This document shows, piece by piece, positions 1 through 6,244 of a stretch of DNA of 6,303 bases; positions within the stretch are counted from its first letter, which is position 1; the number at the start of each line of letters is the position of its first letter. Origin of the DNA: Flavobacterium psychrophilum (GTDB lineage: Bacteria; Bacteroidota; Bacteroidia; Flavobacteriales; Flavobacteriaceae). The notes under the pieces are model-generated. The model did no database searches. It saw only the letters and a list, made by a program, of their open reading frames with translations, and was not told the origin of the DNA. The DNA is taken from NCBI GenBank assembly GCA_020720185.1, contig DYPB01000084.1, positions 2,141-8,443 on the forward strand, written 5' to 3'. The translations under genes and the position numbers were made by a program.

Positions 1-163
1 TTAACTCCGCATCGGTTACTTTTATTTGGGCATCGGTTGCTTTTATTTGGGCAGAAGTTTCTTTAAACATAGCATCGGTTTCTTGTTGAGAAATACGCAA
101 CTCTATCATTGCTAAAGTATTTTCTTTTAATATTTGTTTTATTTCTTCTAATGTTGTTTCCAT
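1..163 (-). CDS. Coiled-coil protein, N-terminal fragment (DUF3782/PD-(D/E)XK-like family suspected)
   Basis: This gene begins at the ATG at 163-161 and stays open for 54 codons until it leaves the window at its left edge, so the C-terminus is missing. The visible protein starts METTLEEIKQILKE and then runs into 7-residue repeats (TDAMFKE, TSAQIKA, TDAQIKV, TDAEL). This is a heptad pattern that predicts a parallel coiled coil. There is no signal peptide or membrane segment in the visible part, so it is probably cytoplasmic. From memory, Bacteroidota proteins with this kind of start and TDxxIKx heptads often continue into a restriction-nuclease-like (PD-(D/E)XK, DUF3782-type) domain. That domain would lie outside the window, so the family call is inference and no activity can be claimed. 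The start is supported by a TAnnTTTG box just upstream and the lack of an earlier in-frame ATG close by. It lies 274 bp downstream of dnaE in the same direction but is probably transcribed separately. Confidence 0.72.
   Translation of the reverse strand, partial: METTLEEIKQILKENTLAMIELRISQQETDAMFKETSAQIKATDAQIKVTDAEL
9..92 (-). repeat. Four tandem 21-bp units encoding coiled-coil heptads
   Basis: Units at 9-29 and 30-50 differ at a single base (gcatcggttRcttttatttgg on the plus strand). Units at 51-71 and 72-92 keep the same 21-bp period but are more diverged. On the coding strand each unit encodes one heptad (consensus TDAQIKx). The near-identity of the two leftmost units at synonymous as well as coding positions points to recent tandem duplication, and more copies may continue beyond the left edge. 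Confidence 0.8.
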
Positions 164-179
164 AACTTAAAAATTTTCA

Positions 180-187
180 CAAAGATA
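180..187 (-). promoter_or_regulatory. Putative -7 element (TATCTTTG) of the coiled-coil gene
   Basis: The minus strand reads TATCTTTG, an exact match to the Bacteroidota housekeeping sigma -7 consensus TAnnTTTG, ending 16 nt before the start codon. This implies a very short leader of roughly ten bases. A TTG at the usual 17-23 nt upstream is not present; the nearest is 29 nt away (217-219). The promoter therefore rests on the -7 match alone. It sits directly beside the 24-bp inverted repeat. Confidence 0.5.
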
Positions 188-192
188 TTAAT

Positions 193-252
193 ACTAAACC
201 GCTAAAAAGATATATACAATTATTATTTTATATATCTTTTTAGCGGTTTAGT
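193..252. repeat. Perfect 24-bp inverted repeat around a 12-nt centre
   Basis: The arm 193-216 (beginning actaaaccgctaaaaag) is the exact reverse complement of 229-252. The 12-nt centre at 217-228 can add three more A-T pairs, and three of the four bases just outside the arms can also pair. As RNA or cruciform DNA this is a hairpin of at least 24 bp. It is not followed by a clean T-tract on the minus strand, so it does not look like an ordinary intrinsic terminator for dnaE. It could be a miniature mobile or palindromic element, a strong transcript-end structure, or a protein-binding site. No flanking target-site duplication is evident. Confidence 0.9.
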
Positions 253-381
253 TTTAGATTACCACCACGATATAGTTTTATTTGATTATCCGAACTTGTA
301 TTCTGCTCCGTCGTTGGTTGAGTTTGTGTTTGCGTGGCTTATGCAGGATGAACCCCGGCCTTCCTCGAAGAGGAGGGAGCT
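253..381. other. Intergenic segment of raised GC with no supported gene
   Basis: A hand count of 257-380 gives 59 G/C in 124 bases (about 48%), well above the AT-rich sequence on either side. No ATG-started gene of convincing length is present. The plus strand is open from 206 to 451 in one frame without an early ATG, and the minus strand has a short open stretch ending near 287. The character (GC-rich hairpin, position after a gene end) resembles the dispersed intergenic repeats I recall from Flavobacterium genomes. That identification is from memory and untested. Function is unknown. Confidence 0.5.
359..377 (+). other. GC-rich 8-bp hairpin with GAA loop
   Basis: CCTTCCTC at 359-366 pairs with GAGGAGGG at 370-377 around the triplet gaa. 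All eight positions pair when read as plus-strand RNA, one of them as a G-U pair (361 with 375). In minus-strand RNA that position becomes an A-C mismatch. No T-tract follows, so it is not a terminator by itself; it stands 10 bp before the A/T-tract hairpin at 382-416. Confidence 0.7.
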
Positions 382-416
382 AAAAAGCGAGCAACTTTTT
401 GGGTTGTTCGTTTTTT
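382..416 (-). terminator. Probable bidirectional intrinsic terminator downstream of dnaE
   Basis: The arms CGAGCAAC (388-395) and GTTGTTCG (403-410) form an 8-bp stem with a 7-nt loop, flanked by an A5 tract (382-386) and a T7 run (411-417) that can extend the stem. On the minus strand the structure begins 22 bp after the dnaE stop codon and is followed by CTTTTTAG, as expected for a terminator of dnaE. The stem is better in plus-strand RNA: it has one G-U pair there but an A-C mismatch in minus-strand RNA, and the T run is longer. It may therefore work in both directions, although no plus-strand gene ends here. Confidence 0.65.
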
Positions 417-437
417 TGTTTGGATTAATTGACAACT

Positions 438-3400
438 CTAATTTAGTCTAAAATCTACCTGTCTTTTTTCTAATTCTGTAAGTAATTCATTTGATATTTT
501 TACTTTCAGCTTGCTTGAAGGCATTGTTAGAGAGGTTATTTTTCTTGTTTCTTCTACTATTTCGGCACTTGTAATTTCTTGATATTCAGATTCTAAAATA
601 TCTCCATTTTCATCAATAATAGGTTCCATGATATCCGTTTCTACATTTGAAGGTGTTATTTGTTTTATAATTTTCTCGGTTTCAGATACTTCAAAAAGCA
701 CTTGATTATCGCCTTTATTTGCATTAAAAATTAGTTTCAAATCCTCAATAATGTTTTTATCTAAAGTTTTGATATCTAAATTAATAATCAATTTTTTGGC
801 ATACATTGACAATACATCTTGCAAATATTGTATCAACATAAACTGCAAACGAGGCTCTCCTTTTTTTCCTGTTTCTCTATCTGCCCAACCTTCTTTTACC
901 AATACTCGCATAAAAGTAAAATTGTTTTGAATTAAAAAATGTCGAAATTTTAAATACTCTTCACCAAATATTTTAAACTCAAAATTATCGTCATATCCTT
1001 CTAAAACAAACCCTGCCCAACCTTTTCCGTTTTTAGCAATTTGATGCTGAACATTAGTAATTATCCCACCAAATGTTAGTGTTTTGTTTAAATGCTTGTT
1101 CAGATCTTTTAGGTTATCTAATTTTGAGTTACAAAAATATTTCATCTCAAATCGATAATCGTCCAGCGGATGCCCCGAAATGTAAATGCCTACGACTTCT
1201 TTTTCTTTAGCTAATTTTTCCATAGTACTCCAATCTTCGCAGGTCGGAATTATAGGCTCGTCAATAATAACATCACTACTTTCAGCAAATAAACTTACTT
1301 GCGAAGAATTTTTATTTTCCTGAAATTTTCCGCCAAATCTTATAGCTCTTTCAAAAAAAGGTATTCCCTCACTATCGGTATGAAAATATTGTGCCCGAAT
1401 AGTGCCTTTAAACGAATCGAAACCACCAGCAAGAACAAGGTTTTCGATGGCTTTTTTATTTGCAGCTCTCAAATCTACTCGTTTTGTTAGGTCAAAAATA
1501 GATTTATATTTTCCGTCTTTTCTGTTTTCAACAATAGTTTGAACGGCATTCATCCCAACACCTTTTACAGCACCAATTCCAAACCGAACGGCATATTGCT
1601 CGTTTACCGTAAATTTATAAAAACTTTCATTTACATCAGGACCTAAAACTTTTAATCCCATTCGTTTGCATTCTTCCATAAAAAAGGAAACCGATTTTAT
1701 ATTATTCATATTATTACTCAAAACCGCTGCCATATATTCGGCAGGATAATTTGCTTTTAAATAAGCCGTTTGATAGGCAATCCAAGCATAGCAAGTAGCG
1801 TGAGATTTGTTAAAAGCATATTCGGCAAAGGCTTCCCAGTCTTTCCAAATTTTTTCTAATTTACCTTCTGCATGTCCTTTTTCGGCAGCTTGAGAGATAA
1901 ATTTTGGTTTCATCTTATCCAAAATATCCCGTTGTTTTTTTCCCATTGCTTTTCGCAAAACATCGGCATCTCCTTTTGAAAATCCTGCTAATTTTTGCGA
2001 CAATAACATTACTTGTTCCTGATAAACCGTAATTCCGTAGGTGTCTTTTAATAATTCTTCGCAAACCTCAAGGTCATATTCAATGGTTTCATCACCATTT
2101 TTTCTACGAATAAAACTCGGAATATAAGCAATAGGACCTGGTCTATACAAGGCATTCATAGCAATCAAATCGTCAAAAACGGTGGGTTTCAATCCTCGTA
2201 AATATTTTTGCATTCCAGCACTTTCATATTGAAAAATACCAACGGTTTCGCCTCGCTGAAAAAGCTCGTAGGTTTTCAAATCATCAATAGGAAACTCATC
2301 AGGGTTGAGGTCAATGTTGGAATGGTATTTTACTAATTTTACGGTGTCTTTTATTAAAGTTAGGGTTTTCAATCCCAAGAAATCCATCTTTAGCAAACCT
2401 GCACTTTCTACAACCGAGTTGTCAAACTGGGTAACATATAAATCAGAATCTTTTGCAGTGGCAACAGGTACAAAGTTTGTAATATCACTTGGCGTAATAA
2501 TTACACCACAGGCATGAATCCCTGTATTTCTAAGATTTCCTTCTAACACCAATGCTTGCTGAATGGTTTCGCCACCTAAATCCTCTTCTTTTGATAGGGT
2601 GATTAAATCTTTCATTCGTTCGAAATCTTCGGGTCGTAAAACTTTTTTAATCTCGGCTTCGGAATCGTTCATAAACCGAGACAATGACCATTTTGCAGGT
2701 AATAAATTTGGAATCAATTTAGTCATTTTTTCGGCTTCAAAAATTGGCAAATCCAAAACTCGAGCGGTATCTTTAATGGCCGATTTTGCTGCCATAGTGC
2801 CATAAGTTACAATTTGAGCCACTTGTTTTCGACCATATTTTTTTATAACATAATCCATTACTTTTGACCGACCTTCGTCATCAAAATCAATATCAATATC
2901 TGGCAATGAAACCCTTTCTGGATTCAGAAATCGCTCAAAAAGCAAATTGTATTTCAGAGGGTCAATATTAGTAATCCCTAAACAATATGCCACTACTGAA
3001 CCTGCTGCAGAACCCCGTCCTGGACCAACAGATACATCCATTTTTCGGGCTTCGGCAATAAAATCCTGAACGATTAGAAAATAACCAGGATAGCCTGATT
3101 TTTGTATCGTTTTTAATTCAAAATCAATTCGTTCTCTAATTACATCCGTAATTTCTGTATATCGTTTTGAAGCTCCAAGATAGGTTAGGTGTTTCAAATA
3201 ATTATTCTCGCCACGAACGCCGCCATCATTAGCGTCTTCTAGTACTTTAAAATCGGTTGGAATTTCAAATTTTGGTAATAAAACTTCTCTGGATAAATTG
3301 TAAATTTCTATTTTATCTACAATTTTCTGAATGTTTGAAATAGATTCGGGCAAATCAGCGAATAGTTTTTTCATTTCATCACCTGTTTTGAAATAATATT

Positions 3401-4964
3401 CCTGATTAGGTAACCCAAACCGATATCCTCTTCCGTTTCCTATTGGGGTTGCTTGTTTTTCACCATCTCTAACACATAACAAAATATCGTGGGCATTTGC
3501 ATCGTTTTTTTCTACATAAAATGAATTATTGGTGGCAACAATTTTTACTTCGTGTTTTTTTGATAATAAAACCAAACTCTCGTTTACTCGGTTTTCATTT
3601 TCCTGATTATGTCTCATCAACTCTATGTAGAAATCATCGCCAAATTCATTTTTCCACCAAATTAAGGCTTCTTCTGCTTGTTTTTCGCCAACATTTAACA
3701 GTTTACTGGGAATTTCGCCATATAAACTACCTGATAAAACAATAATATCTTCTTTATATTTTTGTATAATATTTCTATCTATTCTAGGCACATAATAAAA
3801 ACCGTCGGTATGGGCAATGGACGACATTTTTGCCAAATTATGATAAGCTTTTTTGTTTTTTGCAAGCATAACTATTTGATAACCATTGTCTTTTCTGGTT
3901 TTATCTAAATGGTCTTCACAAACAAAAAACTCGCATCCTACAATGGGTTTTATAATTTGCTCTGTTGGATTTTCTCCTTTCTCAAGTAGTTCTTTGTTTT
4001 TGTTTTGAACAGTTTTGTTATGATTTAAAATATCTCTAACAAAATGAAAAGCTCCCATTAGGTTAGAAAAATCGGTTATAGCAACGGCTGGCATCTTTAG
4101 TTTTGCTGTTATTTTTACTAACGATTCTATTGAAATCGTGGATTGTAAGACAGAAAACTGGGTGTGGTTATGCAAATGCACAAAAGGAGTTTCTAAAAGT
4201 GCCTTTTTATTGTCGGACAATGTTTTTTTAGAAATAATTTTATCTTCGCCGCCACCTTGTTGTTGTTTAATCCTGTCTGACGCTTCTTTTAAATTAATAT
4301 GTTGTAAACCTATTAATGAAATCTCCGTTGGATTTTTAATCTGAAAATCCTCAAAATATTCTTGCTCAACCCCAAGCGCTCTTTTTGTAAAAATCTCGGT
4401 TCTGATGAGTTCAAAAAAACATCTCGCCGTTGCCTCAACATCGGCAGTAGCATTGTGTGCTTCGTCAAACGGTTTGTTAAACAAATATTGATGCAATTCG
4501 GTTAGTGTAGGGAGTTTGTATTTTCCGCCTCTGCCACCTGGCAATTTTAATAAAGTAGCGGTTGTTTCGGTACAGGTATCCAAGACGGGAATTGTTGCCA
4601 TTTGGGTTGCTATACCTGCCCGATGAAATTCGGCACCCATTATATTAAGGTCAAACTTTAGGTTTTGACCTACTATAAATGTGGTTTTCGATAAAACAGC
4701 ATTAAAACGATGCAATAAATCTGCTAATGGAATTCCTTCTGCTTCTGCTAATGCTGTCGAAATTCCATGAATTTTTTCTGCATCATACGGAATATTATAC
4801 CCCTCTGGAATGGCTAAAAAATCTTGATGTTCTATAATTTTTCCAAACGCATCGTGTAGTTGCCATGCTATTTGCACACATCTTGGCCAGTTGTTGCTGT
4901 CAGTAATTGGAGCATCCCATCGTTTTGGTAGTCCAGTAGTTTCGGTGTCAAATATTAAATACAT
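438..4964 (-). CDS. dnaE: DNA polymerase III alpha subunit with fused N-terminal DEDDh exonuclease
   Basis: This is the replicative C-family DNA polymerase, acting in the cytoplasm in the Pol III holoenzyme. Residues 1-190 are a DnaQ-like 3'-5' exonuclease: FDTETTGLP supplies D6 and E8, VGQNLKFD supplies D105, and HNATAD supplies H170 and D175, so the DEDDh set is complete. A linker with QQQGGG follows (about 211-258). The PHP domain spans about 260-500. The polymerase core follows, with GPGRGSAAGS (647-656), PDIDIDF (D691 and D693, by analogy with E. coli D401/D403), KMDFLGL (D861, like D555) and ALYRPGP (938-944). Helix-hairpin-helix segments lie near 1129-1185, the clamp motif QVSLF is at 1222-1226, an OB fold spans about 1295-1380 and a C-terminal domain ends the protein. 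At 1508 aa it is longer than the roughly 1160 aa of E. coli alpha because of the exonuclease and C-terminal additions. The ATG at 4964 places the exonuclease motif at residue 5, as usual for this family, and has no Shine-Dalgarno. No frameshift or truncation is visible. Confidence 0.97.
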   Translation of the reverse strand: MYLIFDTETTGLPKRWDAPITDSNNWPRCVQIAWQLHDAFGKIIEHQDFLAIPEGYNIPYDAEKIHGISTALAEAEGIPLADLLHRFNAVLSKTTFIVGQNLKFDLNIMGAEFHRAGIATQMATIPVLDTCTETTATLLKLPGGRGGKYKLPTLTELHQYLFNKPFDEAHNATADVEATARCFFELIRTEIFTKRALGVEQEYFEDFQIKNPTEISLIGLQHINLKEASDRIKQQQGGGEDKIISKKTLSDNKKALLETPFVHLHNHTQFSVLQSTISIESLVKITAKLKMPAVAITDFSNLMGAFHFVRDILNHNKTVQNKNKELLEKGENPTEQIIKPIVGCEFFVCEDHLDKTRKDNGYQIVMLAKNKKAYHNLAKMSSIAHTDGFYYVPRIDRNIIQKYKEDIIVLSGSLYGEIPSKLLNVGEKQAEEALIWWKNEFGDDFYIELMRHNQENENRVNESLVLLSKKHEVKIVATNNSFYVEKNDANAHDILLCVRDGEKQATPIGNGRGYRFGLPNQEYYFKTGDEMKKLFADLPESISNIQKIVDKIEIYNLSREVLLPKFEIPTDFKVLEDANDGGVRGENNYLKHLTYLGASKRYTEITDVIRERIDFELKTIQKSGYPGYFLIVQDFIAEARKMDVSVGPGRGSAAGSVVAYCLGITNIDPLKYNLLFERFLNPERVSLPDIDIDFDDEGRSKVMDYVIKKYGRKQVAQIVTYGTMAAKSAIKDTARVLDLPIFEAEKMTKLIPNLLPAKWSLSRFMNDSEAEIKKVLRPEDFERMKDLITLSKEEDLGGETIQQALVLEGNLRNTGIHACGVIITPSDITNFVPVATAKDSDLYVTQFDNSVVESAGLLKMDFLGLKTLTLIKDTVKLVKYHSNIDLNPDEFPIDDLKTYELFQRGETVGIFQYESAGMQKYLRGLKPTVFDDLIAMNALYRPGPIAYIPSFIRRKNGDETIEYDLEVCEELLKDTYGITVYQEQVMLLSQKLAGFSKGDADVLRKAMGKKQRDILDKMKPKFISQAAEKGHAEGKLEKIWKDWEAFAEYAFNKSHATCYAWIAYQTAYLKANYPAEYMAAVLSNNMNNIKSVSFFMEECKRMGLKVLGPDVNESFYKFTVNEQYAVRFGIGAVKGVGMNAVQTIVENRKDGKYKSIFDLTKRVDLRAANKKAIENLVLAGGFDSFKGTIRAQYFHTDSEGIPFFERAIRFGGKFQENKNSSQVSLFAESSDVIIDEPIIPTCEDWSTMEKLAKEKEVVGIYISGHPLDDYRFEMKYFCNSKLDNLKDLNKHLNKTLTFGGIITNVQHQIAKNGKGWAGFVLEGYDDNFEFKIFGEEYLKFRHFLIQNNFTFMRVLVKEGWADRETGKKGEPRLQFMLIQYLQDVLSMYAKKLIINLDIKTLDKNIIEDLKLIFNANKGDNQVLFEVSETEKIIKQITPSNVETDIMEPIIDENGDILESEYQEITSAEIVEETRKITSLTMPSSKLKVKISNELLTELEKRQVDFRLN

Positions 4965-4984
4965 AGGGAGGTTTATTAATCAGA

Positions 4985-5015
4985 CAAAACTACAACTTAA
5001 GAAATAAATTCGCAA
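4985..5015 (-). promoter_or_regulatory. Promoter of dnaE (TTG-N20-TAGTTTTG)
   Basis: On the minus strand a TTG (5015-5013) stands 20 nt upstream of TAGTTTTG (4992-4985), matching the Bacteroidota consensus TTG-N17-23-TAnnTTTG. Transcription would start near 4980, giving a leader of about 16 nt before the ATG at 4964. The leader reads AATAAACCTCCCT before the ATG and contains no Shine-Dalgarno sequence. Confidence 0.7.
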
Positions 5016-5019
5016 TTTA
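5005..5019. promoter_or_regulatory. 15-bp palindrome over the dnaE -33 element (possible operator)
   Basis: TAAATT-CGC-AATTTA is a perfect 6-bp dyad around a 3-nt centre and overlaps the TTG of the dnaE promoter. A second dyad, aacttaa (4994-5000) with ttaagtt (5017-5023), lies in the same promoter. A regulator bound here would block the -33 contact. In AT-rich DNA such dyads also occur by chance, so an operator role is only a suggestion. Confidence 0.3.
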
Positions 5020-5089
5020 AGTTACAAAAAAAAAGAATAGAGTTATGATTTTTTGGTATTTTGTAGCGAGTATCCTTGTTGTTAGGTTC

Positions 5090-5122
5090 TTGCAAATTTG
5101 TTTGTTTTTTAAACTATATTTG
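5090..5122 (+). promoter_or_regulatory. Promoter of the asparaginase gene (TTG-N22-TATATTTG)
   Basis: TTG at 5090-5092 is followed after 22 nt by TATATTTG (5115-5122), an exact TAnnTTTG match within the allowed spacing. Transcription would start near 5127-5130, leaving about 22-25 nt of A/T-rich leader. This also argues against the TTG at 5125 as start codon, because it would lie at or before the transcript's 5' end. Confidence 0.7.
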
Positions 5123-5151
5123 TCTTGTTTTTTAATTTTCAAATAACAAGT

Positions 5152-6180
5152 ATGCAAACACAACCCAACATTTTACTTATTTATACTGGTGGTACCATTG
5201 GTATGCAAAAAGATTTTAAAACCGGAGCTTTGAAAGCGTTTAATTTTAAAAAATTATTGCAACGAATTCCAGAATTGAAACAGTTAGATTGTCAAATAGA
5301 AACTTTTTCGTTTGAGGTTCCTATTGATTCCTCGAATATGAATATAGAGCAATGGGTTCAAATTGCTACAATTATAGAAACCAATTATGATAGTTTTGAT
5401 GGTTTCGTAATCCTTCACGGTTCAGATACTATGTCTTATTCGGCATCAGCCTTGAGTTTTATGTTAGAAAATTTAGAAAAACCTGTTATTTTTACAGGAT
5501 CTCAACTCCCTATTGGCGATTTGCGTACAGATGCAAAAGAGAATTTAATTACGGCTATTCAAATTGCATCTTTACAAACCAAAAACAAACCAATTATTCA
5601 AGAAGTTTGTTTGTATTTTGAATATAAATTGTATCGAGGCAACCGCACTACAAAAATTAATGCCGAACATTTTAAAGCATTTTCATCGCCAAATTATCCA
5701 CCGCTGGGAGTATCAGGGGTGCATTTAAAACTAAATTCTGATATGTTTTTTATGCCAAAACACAACCAAAAAATATTGGTTCATAAAACTATGGATGATA
5801 ATGTTGTTATTATAAAAATGTTTCCTGCTATGAACGAGAATGTTTTTTCAGCCATATTGTCTATACCGAATTTAAAAGGAATTGTTTTGGAAACCTATGG
5901 GTCTGGCAATGCTTCTACCGAAGATTGGTTTATAAATTGTTTGGAAAAAGCTATAAAAAACGGCTTACAAATTATAAATGTTACCCAATGTAGTGGTGGC
6001 AGTGTAAATATGGGTCAATATGAAACAAGTTCGCAATTAAAAAAGATAGGTGTTATTTCTGGAAAAGACATCACTACCGAAGCTGCAATTACAAAACTGT
6101 CTTATTTATTAGGTCGGAATATTGATAAAGATTTATTTAAAACCATTTTTGAAACCTCACTTCGAGGAGAAATGGGTTAG
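5152..6180 (+). CDS. ansA: Type I (cytoplasmic) L-asparaginase
   Basis: The enzyme hydrolyses L-asparagine to aspartate and ammonia in the cytoplasm. The 342-aa product matches the length of E. coli AnsA (338 aa) and carries its landmarks: YTGGTIGM (nucleophile T15), HGSDTM (residues 89-94), ASALSFMLENL, KPVIFTGSQLP, RTDAKENL, YRGNRTTK (K168) and NVTQCSGGSVNMG with C280, which aligns with the cysteine of the E. coli AnsA allosteric asparagine site. There is no signal peptide, which separates it from periplasmic type II enzymes. One catalytic-triad position is changed: the usual Thr of HGTDTM is Ser91. The serine keeps the hydroxyl, so activity is still expected. The ATG at 5152 is preferred over an in-frame TTG at 5125 because family members begin close to the TGGTIG strand and the promoter lies just upstream of 5125. 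It is divergent from dnaE with 187 bp between the start codons, and is probably monocistronic as far as can be seen. Confidence 0.95.
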   Translation: MQTQPNILLIYTGGTIGMQKDFKTGALKAFNFKKLLQRIPELKQLDCQIETFSFEVPIDSSNMNIEQWVQIATIIETNYDSFDGFVILHGSDTMSYSASALSFMLENLEKPVIFTGSQLPIGDLRTDAKENLITAIQIASLQTKNKPIIQEVCLYFEYKLYRGNRTTKINAEHFKAFSSPNYPPLGVSGVHLKLNSDMFFMPKHNQKILVHKTMDDNVVIIKMFPAMNENVFSAILSIPNLKGIVLETYGSGNASTEDWFINCLEKAIKNGLQIINVTQCSGGSVNMGQYETSSQLKKIGVISGKDITTEAAITKLSYLLGRNIDKDLFKTIFETSLRGEMG

Positions 6181-6226
6181 CTCTTTCAACTCTATTTATA
6201 TTTTTAACTCCGCAAGCTTCTGTATT

Positions 6227-6244
6227 AAAATTTCAATTAATTTT
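6227..6244 (+). terminator. Weak AT-only hairpin after ansA (possible transcript end)
   Basis: AAAATT (6227-6232) and AATTTT (6239-6244) form a 6-bp stem with a 6-nt loop, 46 bp past the asparaginase stop codon, followed by TTAG. It contains no G-C pair, so it would be a poor terminator. I see no better candidate in the 123 bp after the gene. Confidence 0.2.

Noticed and set aside
193..252. CRISPR array or insertion-sequence ends
   Set aside because: There is only one inverted pair with a 12-nt centre, no repeat-spacer series, no transposase and no target-site duplication.
164..437. tRNA, rRNA or known riboswitch in the intergenic region
   Set aside because: I see no cloverleaf with a T-loop GTTCRA signature and no recognisable riboswitch core, only the hairpins described.
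1299..4344. Plus-strand open frames of 63-82 codons inside dnaE (1299-1490, 2305-2517, 2563-2805, 3497-3745, 4138-4344)
   Set aside because: All lie antisense to the intact, well-conserved dnaE reading frame, show no recognisable family and have no promoter of their own that I can see.
4187..4964. PolC-type polymerase
   Set aside because: In PolC the exonuclease is inserted inside the PHP domain and an OB domain lies at the N-terminus. Here the exonuclease precedes the PHP and the OB fold and clamp motif lie C-terminal, as in DnaE.
5125..5151. TTG at 5125 as the asparaginase start, adding nine residues
   Set aside because: It lies only 2 bp after the -7 box, at or before the expected transcript start, and family members begin near the ATG at 5152.
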